This document shows, in pieces, positions 1-9,100 of a stretch of DNA of 26,683 nt. The position numbers were made by a program, and so were the translations under genes. The notes below the pieces were generated by a model. That model was not told the DNA's origin and ran no database searches. It saw only the letters and a list, made by a program, of their open reading frames with translations. Positions within the stretch are counted from its first letter, which is position 1, and the number at the start of each line of letters is the position of its first letter. Source of the stretch: a virus; the IMG/VR virus record IMGVR_UViG_3300034106_002091, positions 1 through 26,683 of that record; one strand, written 5' to 3'.

Positions 1-1
1 C

Positions 2-739
2 GCAACAGCCTTCGGCGACCTCTATAATCTTCGCGGAGCAGGACTACCCTTGTCTGACCCAATTGACCCCATCATTCGCCAAATTAACAAGGAGTATGCC
101 GACAAGTCGGTAGCCATCTATCACAACAATCGCTACTACATTGCCATCCCGTTAAACGCATCCATCTACAACAACGCCATATTGGTTTACAACTTGCTCA
201 ACCAAGGTTGGGAAAGCATTGATTTGATTGAACAGGAGGGCTGGGACGTGGCCAACTTCATTACCTCTAGTGCTGGTGGCGTTAATAGACTCTTTGCCAT
301 CAACCGATTTGGCGGCATCAATGAGGTGGAGTCCCGCGTTGATGACGTAGATAACATCTACACGTTCCCCGGCCTCCCATCCAAATTCTTCCACGTTGAA
401 TCGGAAGCGTTAACCCGTGAGTTTACATTCCAAAGCCCAGAACGCAAGAAGTTCAACAGCTTTGAAATTCACACGGAATCCAGCGAAAGCAACAACTCCG
501 ACGCTCTCATTGAGGGTGTGTCTGAGAATTTGGATAGTGAATTTGAGCTTGGCACCGTATCTGGCATCCTTGGTGAAGTCTTAGCGGTAGGTGAAGACGC
601 ATCTCTGCGTGGTAGAATCGGCAACATTCGGGCTTACGGAATGCAACTTAGATATACTCCGACTGCTGGACGACCCAAGTTGCGCTTAGTAAAGCTCACA
701 GCATCACCCACCTTCAGAGCGTTAACACAAGCCTCATAA
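2..739 (+). CDS. Phage tail/DNA-stabilisation-type protein, C-terminal part (gene runs off left edge)
   Basis: The reading frame is open from the first bases of the window, so the 5' end of the gene lies outside; a TTG at 50 is an internal codon, because the residues before it (GDLYNLRGAGLPLSDPI) read as normal protein. About 245 residues are visible. A stretch near residues 45-75 (RYYIAIPLNAS..., then VYNLLNQGWESID) resembles the beta-rich repeat of phage tail-tube or packaged-DNA stabilisation proteins of the P22 gp10 / T7 gp12 kind, where a strand ending in 'vYnl.n.aW.s.d' is common. The C-terminal part has strand-rich sequence ending GRPKLRLVKL. It is followed after one base by the fibre gene, consistent with a tail module. 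The family is a resemblance judged by eye; tail location is fairly safe, exact role is not. Confidence 0.6.
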   Translation, partial: ATAFGDLYNLRGAGLPLSDPIDPIIRQINKEYADKSVAIYHNNRYYIAIPLNASIYNNAILVYNLLNQGWESIDLIEQEGWDVANFITSSAGGVNRLFAINRFGGINEVESRVDDVDNIYTFPGLPSKFFHVESEALTREFTFQSPERKKFNSFEIHTESSESNNSDALIEGVSENLDSEFELGTVSGILGEVLAVGEDASLRGRIGNIRAYGMQLRYTPTAGRPKLRLVKLTASPTFRALTQAS

Positions 740-740
740 C

Positions 741-1541
741 ATGGCAATTCTATCCAAAGGAGCAACGATTGTTGCCGACACGCAAGTTAGTGCAACCAAC
801 CTCAATAACTTGGTTGATGCAGCTACGTTTGTATCGGGTGCGGTTGACAACACGACTACCCAGCTTTCGGGTGGGGCTATCATTGTTAAGGATGCTGGTA
901 TTACCCCAGCCAAACTAAGCACGGGTGGTCCTAGCTGGACAAGCGGCGGAACGGTGTCTGCCACAGCGTTTTCCGGCCCCCTTACTGGAGCTGTAACAGG
1001 TAATGTTACCGGCAACGTTAGTGGTTCATCTGGCAGCACTACGGGTAACGCAGCAACGGCCACCAAGATAGCAAGCATTACCAATTCTGACATTGTTCAA
1101 CTAACGGCAAGCCAGACGTTAACAAACAAGACGTTAACCTCACCAACCATTACAGGAACGGGAGCTATTGCCGGAAACTTTACAGGCCCAATTACGGGTA
1201 ATGTCATTGCCAGCATCGCCAACATTACGCTGCTTGATTTGGTTCCTGAATTTGGCTATGCCACAAGCGGAACCATCACCCTCAATCTTGCGGCTGCAAG
1301 TAACGCCAGAATCGAACTGAGCGGTAATAGCACGTTTGCGCTTTCCAGCATTGATAGCGGCCAAATAAACATTGTGGCCCTAAAGAACAACACAGGTGGA
1401 ACCATTACGACTAGCTGGCCAGCTTGGACCTCTGCTGGTGGTAGTTTCCCCGCTTCCCTAACATCGGGACAAGCAATGGTTGTTTCCCTCTATTCCTACG
1501 GCTCTACCACAGGTAGCGTTTACGCAGTTTCTTCCCTCTAA
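741..1541 (+). CDS. Small tail fibre / fibre-like virion protein
   Basis: A 266-residue protein of low-complexity, Gly/Thr/Ser/Asn-rich sequence with almost no charged residues in its middle. It contains tandem short units (SGPLTGAVTGNVTGNVSG, then ITGNVIASIANIT) and the phrase TLTNKTLTSPTITGTG, which recurs in many phage trimeric fibres and appendage proteins. The N-terminal 60 residues are more ordinary and could be the virion attachment part. The C-terminal 100 residues are strand-rich and end SYGSTTGSVYAVSSL, possibly a trimer tip. The ATG follows the previous stop by one base, and no Shine-Dalgarno site is seen. It probably makes a thin trimeric fibre or tail decoration; receptor binding is inference from position after a tail gene. 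Confidence 0.65.
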   Translation: MAILSKGATIVADTQVSATNLNNLVDAATFVSGAVDNTTTQLSGGAIIVKDAGITPAKLSTGGPSWTSGGTVSATAFSGPLTGAVTGNVTGNVSGSSGSTTGNAATATKIASITNSDIVQLTASQTLTNKTLTSPTITGTGAIAGNFTGPITGNVIASIANITLLDLVPEFGYATSGTITLNLAAASNARIELSGNSTFALSSIDSGQINIVALKNNTGGTITTSWPAWTSAGGSFPASLTSGQAMVVSLYSYGSTTGSVYAVSSL

Positions 1542-1545
1542 TTTT

Positions 1546-3732
1546 ATGCCTTACGACCCACAGACAGGCGAGTATATACCAGACGTTGGAGCACGCCCAG
1601 CTTTAACACTTGGCGGTTCAGGCAACTCATTTGGTTTTGACCCTGCACAAGCTACCCGCGACTATCTTGCGAGCATATCCAACCCAGATACGCTTAAAGC
1701 CCTATTGGGTGCTGAAGCTGCTGCACGTCCCGCCCTTGGTGGCCTTGGACTTAAAGATATTGGTCAATATTCGCAAGGCGTTGATCAGTTTGATGCAAAG
1801 GCGTTTCTTGCTGCTCGGCCTGACATCCTCAATAATTTCAATAACGACAAAGCCGGGTATTCCAATATGTATGGAAGCCTAGAGCAATACGCTAAGGCTG
1901 CTGCTGACGCCGAAGGACTTACGGCTAATTTTACAGTTAAAGAAGGAGGTTCAATTGATTTATTTAATGCCTTAAGCAAGGCTTCAAGTGGAGCGGAAGC
2001 GGCGGCAAATACAGCCGTTAGAACTGCTTCAACCGCTGACGTTAATGCCCTAGCCCCTCAACTTGCGGCTACTTACAATCAGCTTAATCCAGAGGTTCTT
2101 GCTAGTTTAAAACGAGCTGAAGCCCTCGCTACTCCCGGTGCTGACCCCTACGCTGGTATGCGTAGCGCGGTTGAAAACGCCAGACAATTTGGAGACTTGT
2201 CGTTTACCCCAGCTCAAGCGGCTTTGCTTGGAGCAGCCCCACAGGTGGGTCTAGGTGGATATAATGCCGCTCAAACCAATGCCGAGGGATACAACGCAGC
2301 AATGGGTCAATCTAGTGGTTATAAGGCTGAACAAGCTAAATCCCAAGGATACACGTCCGAGGGCTATACCCCACAAGGCTATAATGCAGCCCAAGCTTCC
2401 ACGGGTATGCAGACAGAAGCCGAGCGTTTGGCTCGTGGCAAACTCGGTGAATCGCTTTACAATCAAGCTTTGAATGCTGGCCCTAGCCAAGCTGCTCAAA
2501 CACTGGGTGGCCGTGCGGCACAATTTGCCGCCAGTACGGGTCAGCTTTCTCCTGAAGAACTTCGTAATGTTCAGCAAGGCACCCGTGAAGCCTATGCTGC
2601 GCGTGGCATTGAGATGAGCAATCCAGCCATTGCTGCTGAAGCTGCGGCTCGTTCTGGTGCAATGCGTCAACGTCAGGCTGAAGACTTGGCTCAAGCCGTT
2701 GCTCTCAATCAGGCTTACACCCAAGACCTCACCACCAATCGTAACTTTGGGACAGGTCTTTATGGTCAGGAAATTGGTCTTCAACAGTCCAATCAACAGG
2801 CCGCACTTCAGGCTGCGCTTGCCAATCAGCAAGCCAATCAGAATGTGGCTCTCGCTAATGTTGGAGCTACTAACACAGCCAATCAATTCACCGCTGGTCT
2901 TAAAGCTGATGCCAGTCAGTTTGGAGCAAATGCTGCCAATACAGCCAATCAATTCGCGGCTAATGCTGCTAATCAAGCAGCTTTGCAAAACGCTTTGCTT
3001 GGTTCTAATGCGGGTCAGTTTGGCGCAGATGCAGCCAACCAGATGTTCTTAGCTAACCAAGCGGCTACAAATACGGCCAACCAGTTTAGTGCTAACGCCA
3101 GAAATCAAGCCAACACCGCCAATCAAGCTGCAATCAATGCAGCTAGAATTTTTGGTGCAGACGCCGCAAATCAAACTCAGCTTACTAATGCTGAGCTTAT
3201 GGCAAAATATGCTCTGGCCAATCAGGGAGCCGCCAATCAATTCTCTTTGGCCAATCAGATCGCCAACCTAGATGTTGCTGCTCAAAACCGCACATTCTCT
3301 GCCAATCAGCAACAGGGTAATATCACCAATCTTGGGGTTCTTGGACAGGCTGGGGCCAATCAAGCTCAGTCCAATCGTGACTATGCTACTAATTTAGCAA
3401 CAGGCTATCGCAATGCAGCGTATGACCCAATGAGTGCGCTGCTTGGCCAGACAAGCAATGCTGCTCAAACAGCTGGTCAACAACAGAACTATGTTCTGGA
3501 CTTGGCTAAGACGTTCAACACCCCCACAACCTACAATCCAGACACGGGTATTAACTTGGCATTGGCTAACAACGCTAACATGACCAACAAGAGCATTGCG
3601 GAAACAGCCGCTAAAGCTCAATTGGATGCCGCTAGGATGGGTGCTTCTGCTACAAAAACTGCTGGTGTTGCTTCCGGTGTTGGTTCAATCTTGGGCGGAG
3701 CGGCTGGTGCAGCTGCTATTGTCGCCCTATAA
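1546..3732 (+). CDS. Repetitive A/Q/N-rich probable internal virion (DNA-ejection) protein
   Basis: 728 residues. The ATG at 1546, four bases after the fibre stop, is preferred to an in-frame ATG at 1480 that would lie deep inside the fibre gene. The first 150 residues have mixed composition. Around residues 238-285 there are six or seven units built on G-Y-x-A/S/P with Gln/Ala spacers. A globular stretch (about 285-390) contains many RxR/AAR segments, and residues 420-610 are a long, highly helical Ala/Asn/Gln array with repeated ANQ, NTANQF and GADAANQ. The C-terminus is a Gly/Ala hydrophobic tail (SILGGAAGAAAIVAL) that could enter a membrane. Such long helical, repetitive proteins next to two other large proteins are typical of podovirus ejection proteins that leave the capsid with the DNA. 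No enzyme motif is seen. The function is inferred from composition and position. Confidence 0.55.
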   Translation: MPYDPQTGEYIPDVGARPALTLGGSGNSFGFDPAQATRDYLASISNPDTLKALLGAEAAARPALGGLGLKDIGQYSQGVDQFDAKAFLAARPDILNNFNNDKAGYSNMYGSLEQYAKAAADAEGLTANFTVKEGGSIDLFNALSKASSGAEAAANTAVRTASTADVNALAPQLAATYNQLNPEVLASLKRAEALATPGADPYAGMRSAVENARQFGDLSFTPAQAALLGAAPQVGLGGYNAAQTNAEGYNAAMGQSSGYKAEQAKSQGYTSEGYTPQGYNAAQASTGMQTEAERLARGKLGESLYNQALNAGPSQAAQTLGGRAAQFAASTGQLSPEELRNVQQGTREAYAARGIEMSNPAIAAEAAARSGAMRQRQAEDLAQAVALNQAYTQDLTTNRNFGTGLYGQEIGLQQSNQQAALQAALANQQANQNVALANVGATNTANQFTAGLKADASQFGANAANTANQFAANAANQAALQNALLGSNAGQFGADAANQMFLANQAATNTANQFSANARNQANTANQAAINAARIFGADAANQTQLTNAELMAKYALANQGAANQFSLANQIANLDVAAQNRTFSANQQQGNITNLGVLGQAGANQAQSNRDYATNLATGYRNAAYDPMSALLGQTSNAAQTAGQQQNYVLDLAKTFNTPTTYNPDTGINLALANNANMTNKSIAETAAKAQLDAARMGASATKTAGVASGVGSILGGAAGAAAIVAL
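2257..2400 (+). repeat. Coding repeat: GYxA units in the ejection protein
   Basis: About seven imperfect units in 144 bases, each beginning GGN-TAY (Gly-Tyr) followed by Asn/Lys/Thr, Ala and Gln codons. Unit lengths vary (15-27 bases). The DNA varies mainly at third positions while the protein pattern is kept, so selection probably acts on the protein. Similar Gly-Tyr ladders are seen in other podovirus internal proteins. Confidence 0.7.
2806..3365 (+). repeat. Coding repeat: Ala-Asn-Gln helical array
   Basis: Degenerate repeats of GCCAATCAR (Ala-Asn-Gln) at irregular spacing, with larger units such as 'GCN AAY CAR TTY' (ANQF) followed by GANA or GADA. The array explains a long reverse-strand open frame here, which is an artefact of the codon bias. 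The expected structure is one long amphipathic helix or coiled coil. Confidence 0.7.
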
Positions 3733-4535
3733 TGCAATACCAAAACAAGATAGATTATGCTCATGCCCTCATTGAGCAAACGCTAAAGCGTGCCCAAAAT
3801 CCAGCAATCATGTGTTCCTTCGGTAAGGACAGCATGGTTGTTCTAGATTTGGTTCTAAGACACATCCGCAATATCCCGATTATATTCCACCGAGAGGCAT
3901 TCCAGCCGCATAGGTATCGCTTTGCGAACAGCGTCATAGATGGTTTTAACCTAACCGTTTACGACTATCCGCCACTATCAACCGAAATCCAAGAGCACAA
4001 CGGAGAGGTTGAAATAGTAAATTACTACCCAATTGGAAAGCAAACTTGCATGGTTCCAACTGGTATTCGTTCCCCGCGAGAAGGGGAACAGTTTGTTTGC
4101 GGCTTAAAAGACATCTACCTCAAGCCAACGGGTTCATTCAAATACCCTTGGGACTTTGTTTTTCATGGGCACAAGTCCACGGATAGCGACCCGATCTACG
4201 GGAGTGTTCCCTTGAATTCAGACATTGCCGTAAACCTTGAAAGCGCAAGCGCGGCCTTTCCCATTAGGATGTTTACGGATGACGATTTATGGCGATACAC
4301 CGAAGAGAACAATGTCCCTATCCACCACACCAGATATGTGAAGGAGAATGGTAAGTGGAAGGAGCGCGAGGATAAGAGCATGAATCCAGACTATTTCTCG
4401 GCTTGCACGGCCTGTATGAGCAAGTCTTCACCCAATTCTGTTCCGTGCCCAAAGATGGGTGGGGCTCTGGTTAGCAATGTTTCAGAGCAACTTCGTTGGG
4501 CTGCTAGAATGGACCCAGTTTACATGAGGCAGTAA
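3732..4535 (+). CDS. PAPS-reductase/ATP-pyrophosphatase family protein (CysH/CysD/DndC-like)
   Basis: 267 residues. The ATG shares its first base with the stop of the previous gene (TAATG). Residues 29-34 are SFGKDS, the PP-loop of N-type ATP pyrophosphatases (usually SGGKDS), preceded by a hydrophobic strand (AIMC) and followed by a helix. These enzymes activate a substrate with ATP (adenylation, releasing pyrophosphate) or bind PAPS. Cysteines at 106, 123, 225, 228 and 239 include a C-x2-C-x10-C group near the C-terminus that could bind zinc or an iron-sulphur cluster. The C-terminal ECGLH motif of true PAPS reductases is absent, so reduction of PAPS is not assured; a sulphur-transfer or DNA/tRNA-modification role (as for DndC or CysD) is equally possible. 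CysH-like genes are common phage auxiliary genes. The family call is firm, the substrate unknown. Its place among virion genes is odd. Confidence 0.8.
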   Translation: MQYQNKIDYAHALIEQTLKRAQNPAIMCSFGKDSMVVLDLVLRHIRNIPIIFHREAFQPHRYRFANSVIDGFNLTVYDYPPLSTEIQEHNGEVEIVNYYPIGKQTCMVPTGIRSPREGEQFVCGLKDIYLKPTGSFKYPWDFVFHGHKSTDSDPIYGSVPLNSDIAVNLESASAAFPIRMFTDDDLWRYTEENNVPIHHTRYVKENGKWKEREDKSMNPDYFSACTACMSKSSPNSVPCPKMGGALVSNVSEQLRWAARMDPVYMRQ

Positions 4536-4548
4536 CAACACTATTTTT

Positions 4549-6129
4549 ATGATTGGAAGCTCCGTAAATCCCGCCCTAGGTCGCATTGACTACTCCCCCA
4601 TTACACAGGGGGCGCAATCTGCTGCACAAAGCATCCAAGCAGGCGGCCAAGCATACGGCCAAATGTTCGCCAATCTTGGCCAACAAATCGGTAGTGGTAT
4701 CCAGAACTATCAGAAGAATAAAGAGGAGCGTGATTTTTTTGAGACAGCCGTAAGAAGCAAGATGGGTGAGGCGATTCAGTCCATGAATCAATTTAGGGCT
4801 AACCCAAAGCTCTATGGTAATAAGGCCCCGATTCGTCCTGAGATGCTGGAAAGCCTATCCGTTGAAGACATTCCAAAGGTGTCTATTGGTAAGCTAAAGT
4901 CATACGCTAATGAACTTGATGGCATCCTTCAAAAGTCCCGTGGGGCTTTGGCTGAGGCTAATGCAATTCGTCAGGCCGAGCGTGACATTTCAACCATTGC
5001 AAACGATAAATTCTTGAGTCAGGCTTTTTCTTCAACCCAAGGAATGCAGGTTCCGGCAGGGGTTAGCACAACCGTTAAGACAACATATCCAACCCCAACC
5101 AAGGAAGAGGGTCGAGCCAATCTTGCTCGTCTTAGCTACGGTAAAGCAGTGGAGGAGGGTGGCGTTGTTCCCGGTGTTAAATTTAATTTGCCACAATCTA
5201 AAGCTGTTCCAGAGGGTGTTAAACAATTTATTATAGTCAACCCGGTAACTGGAGCAGCTCAGTTAAACAATGACATTGTAAATAGCTTTAACAAAGAATA
5301 TGAACAGAAGTTAAATCAGGTTAAAGTCCTTGAGGGGATTGTTAAGAATGAAGCAAGACCTGTTTACGGAATGAGCGGAACATATACGCCACAAGTCACT
5401 GGTTCGCGCCCATTAAGCTCTGCTGAAAAGGTTGCATCCAACAATCTTTACACTAACGCTCAGTCGGAACTTTTGCGTTTTGCTGAAACCAAAAAGACAA
5501 TTGATGAGGCTCAGAAGTTTGTTGCCAAGGATGCTCAGGGCGCGACTCCCGCTGAAATTAAAACATTTGTCTCCAAAGACCCCAATCTCACCCCACTACA
5601 ATCTGCCTCATTTGAGTTGGTTACAAAGCCCGAGTTCCGTAATGCCACTGCTCAAGAAAAAACCGATAAAGTTCTTAATGAATACCTCAAACAAGGCGGA
5701 GAACTATCTCTTGAGTTCTTGGCTAAAGTTAAGACTGCATTTAAGACTGATGTTGAGAAAATTGATTTGGGCGGCGGTTTAACGGCCATTACTTTTGGAA
5801 ATAGCATTCAAGTTATTGATGCCAATAAAAATAATAAACCCGTTCCGCTTGGGGAAATAAAGAAATTTGAGCAAGATAACTATCAGGTGCTTCTCAACAA
5901 AGCGGCTAGCACCTATCCTTCTTGGGACAAGGTTCCAGATCAATACAAGGAACTGCTGGCTAGTTTAACAGCGGTGTATGGCGGTAAAGATTATTCGGGT
6001 ATGGCAATGTCTCCAGTTGTTGCCTTTAATAATCGACGTGAAGCACTTCGCGGCACACCATCTCCAGCAGCTCAAAACCCAATGCTGTCTCCTCCGAGCG
6101 GATTTACTCTTACTCAAACCCGGCGATAA
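4549..6129 (+). CDS. Probable internal virion protein, 526 residues, unknown function
   Basis: I recognise no enzyme domain. The N-terminus has Gly/Gln/Ala-rich amphipathic sequence (residues 15-55: QGAQSAAQSIQAGGQAYG, then ANLGQQIGSGIQNYQ) followed by charged helices (KNKEERDFFE) up to about residue 150. This is the pattern of phage internal virion proteins whose N-terminal helix lines a channel. Residues 160-420 alternate strands and charged helices. The C-terminus is Pro/Ser-rich and disordered (SPAAQNPMLSPPSGF). The start ATG is 13 bases after the previous stop, behind a T-rich spacer with no Shine-Dalgarno site. It sits between the 728-residue and 1137-residue proteins, and the three probably form one ejection set comparable to T7 gp14-gp16 or P22 gp7/gp16/gp20. 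That comparison is by size and order only. Confidence 0.5.
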   Translation: MIGSSVNPALGRIDYSPITQGAQSAAQSIQAGGQAYGQMFANLGQQIGSGIQNYQKNKEERDFFETAVRSKMGEAIQSMNQFRANPKLYGNKAPIRPEMLESLSVEDIPKVSIGKLKSYANELDGILQKSRGALAEANAIRQAERDISTIANDKFLSQAFSSTQGMQVPAGVSTTVKTTYPTPTKEEGRANLARLSYGKAVEEGGVVPGVKFNLPQSKAVPEGVKQFIIVNPVTGAAQLNNDIVNSFNKEYEQKLNQVKVLEGIVKNEARPVYGMSGTYTPQVTGSRPLSSAEKVASNNLYTNAQSELLRFAETKKTIDEAQKFVAKDAQGATPAEIKTFVSKDPNLTPLQSASFELVTKPEFRNATAQEKTDKVLNEYLKQGGELSLEFLAKVKTAFKTDVEKIDLGGGLTAITFGNSIQVIDANKNNKPVPLGEIKKFEQDNYQVLLNKAASTYPSWDKVPDQYKELLASLTAVYGGKDYSGMAMSPVVAFNNRREALRGTPSPAAQNPMLSPPSGFTLTQTRR

Positions 6130-6132
6130 TTT

Positions 6133-9100
6133 ATGCAAATCACAGCTCCTTCTGGTCGGACTTATCAATGGAACAAGCCCACTGAGCCAACCAAGGAAGA
6201 TTACGATGCTTTGCAACGCTATGATGATTCATTAAGCAATGCAAAGCCTGAACAATCTGGCCTTGGTCAAACTGCTGCTGACATAGGCATTGAGGTAGGG
6301 CTTGGTATTGGTGGTCAAGTAGCCGGGGCTGCTCTTGCTCCTCTTACGGGTGGGGCTTCCATTCCTGTCCTTGGTGGTATAGGCGCGGGCATTGGTAATA
6401 CACTTGTTCAGAAGGGCCAAATTCAGCGTGGTGAACGTCCCGACTTTTCATTTGGAGAACTAGCTTCTGCCATTGGGCTTGGTGCAATTCCCGGTGGTAA
6501 GGCTGCTCAAGCTGGCGGAAGTGTTTTAAAGAACATGGGTATGCGTGCAGCTCAAGGTGCTGGTGTGGCTGGAGCTGGAGAGATTGCTAAGGTTGCTATT
6601 GACGAAAAACGGCTTCCAACAGTTGAGGAGTTTTCCAAGGCTCTTGCTGGTGGTGCAGTGGTTGGCGGTGCGTTGGGTGGCTTGGAACAGTCGATTACAA
6701 CCCGTTTAACGAACAATCCCTTGTTTCGGGAGCAACGGATAGGGTCGCCAATAATTGATGCCTTAAAACGCATTGACGGCGATAAGAACGCTATTTCTGA
6801 AGAAGGCCGAATTCTAGTAGCTGAATTGGAAAAGAAACTTGGCGGCGTTAAGGATGCCACCGTTCGTGCCGATCTCAACTTCAAGATAAAAAAAGTGCTG
6901 TCTGGGGAGCTTAATCAAACAAACATTCCAGAAGACTTTGCAGCAACCACTATGGCTCTTCGCCAGACCATTGATGATGCTACGGGTAGGCTCAAGGAAC
7001 TTGGCGTGGTGGAACCGGGCGATGCCTTGTATAACACGATGACCAATAACGAGGGAAGCTACATCCGTCGTGCGTATAAAATCTTTGCCGTTCCCGGCTG
7101 GAAGCCAAGCGAAACATCGTTTAACAAGTGGGTTACGCAGAATGTTGAGAATGATATGCGAGATTGGTCGGGTCTTAAAACAACCAAGCTCCTTAGTGTT
7201 AAGGATGCTAACGATCAGATTGCCGCCGAACGCGCCAAGTTAACTCAAAAATACACGAATGCGGCCAATGAACTGTTAGACAGGGACAATGCTGCTGCGT
7301 TTATTACTCAGGGTAGAATCTCCACCAACTCTGGCATATTCAAGAAACGCAAGAACATTGACGAAGCCACCCGAGAGTTGCTTGGCCAGATTCAGGACCC
7401 TGTTTTCCTTGCTAGCGAAACGCTCAATCGCATGACAAACACGGAGGCAACCTACAAAGGGCTCAGCGAGGTGAGCCGTATTGGTTTGGCTTCGGGTATA
7501 TTCAGAAGCAACGCATCACTCCCCGGCGATGTGATGATTGCTCCAAAGGGCAACAAGCTCAATCCAATGAGCGGTTTATACACAACTCCAGAGTTTAAGA
7601 AAGCATTCGATCAATACACAACGAATGACCTTGGGCCAATTATGAGCAAAATGAGTGGGCTTGCTGTGCTATCTAGCGCGGCTAAAATCCCAAAGACTCT
7701 TGGCTCCTTGAAGGGTTGGGCGTCTAATTTGTGGGGCGGCTCGCTAGACGTAATTGCTCAGGGCCATGGCCTTGAGATGCTTAAGACTGGAAACTATGGT
7801 CAAGCTGCAAGAAACGCTGGCTATCAACTTGGGCTAATTAAACCGGATGGTTCAATTGCAGCTAAAGAGGCACAAGATTTTTACAAGGGAATGCTTAGGG
7901 AGAGGCTCATTCAACCCAACATTCAATTTGCTGACTTCCTCAATACCTTCAGGATTGCTGAGGGTGAAATTAAAAATCCGCTTCTTGCGAAAGCTGCAAG
8001 TAAAGCAAAGTCTGGATTGAGCACGGTAGGCAAGTTCTACTCCATGCCTGAGTCTTCAGCAAAGGCATTTAACCTTGCGGGAGAAATCAATGATTTGAGA
8101 CAAGCCTATCCCGGTATGTCAAAAGATGAGTTGTTCAGCAAGGCGGCAGAGCGTGTCCGCATGACCACTCAGGACTACGACAGCTTGCCGCAAGCTATCC
8201 GCAACTTCTCTTCTGTTGGGTTCTTAGACCCATTTGTTGCCTACACTGCTGACCGGTTCCGCGTTGTTTACAACACCTACAAGTTGGCGTTGCAAGACAT
8301 CAACAGTGGCAATCCAGCATTGCGTGATGCAGGGATAAAGCGCATGACTGCAATGACCACAACACTGGGGGCTGCTGGTGCTCTTGGATTGAATACCGAT
8401 CTTTCCAAAGAAGAAGAAGCAGCGGTAAGGAATCGGCTACCGGAATGGGACAAGGATTCTTTCATTAAGATTAACAAGGCGGACGACGGTTCATACACCT
8501 ACACCAATCTTAACTACAACATACCCCACACGTCCGTGATGGAGGCCGCGTTTGCTGCTCTCAACCAAGAGAACCCGCAGGATGCGATGAAGAAATTCAT
8601 CTCCGTTGCAAGCAAACAAGCCTTTGGCCAAAACCTTTTGCTTGCTCCACTAACTGAGGTTTACACGGGTAAGACCGGTAGGGGAGTTCCAATTAGCAGC
8701 GAGAACGACCCCGATTACAAACAGTTTGCCGACAAGTCAATATACTTTTTGGACAGCGCATTTACACCACTGGTAATCAAAGAAATCAACAAGGGCTATC
8801 GCGCACTTAAGGCTGAAGAAACTGGCGTTAAACCCTCTAGTCCAAATGCCACAAAGATTGACGACATCTTGTTGTCCAATCTTGCTGGTATCCGCATTCA
8901 GCGTGTCAATCCAAAGGAGCAGATGAAGTTTCAGGCTGCTGGATTCTCCCGTGATTTGGTCAACGATCAAATTGCTTTCTCTTCCGAGAAGCGCAGAGCC
9001 CTTGATGAAGGAGAGACGGCTAAAGCATTTGATAGGTTCTCTGGTCGCTACAAATCTACCTACGACAAGGTTGCGGGCGTTGTTAGCGATGCTCGCGTTC

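Noticed and set aside
2251-2988. 245-codon reverse-strand open frame
   Set aside because: It lies opposite the Gln/Ala/Asn repeat region, has Ser/Ile/Leu-rich artefact composition and no coupling; a shadow of codon bias.
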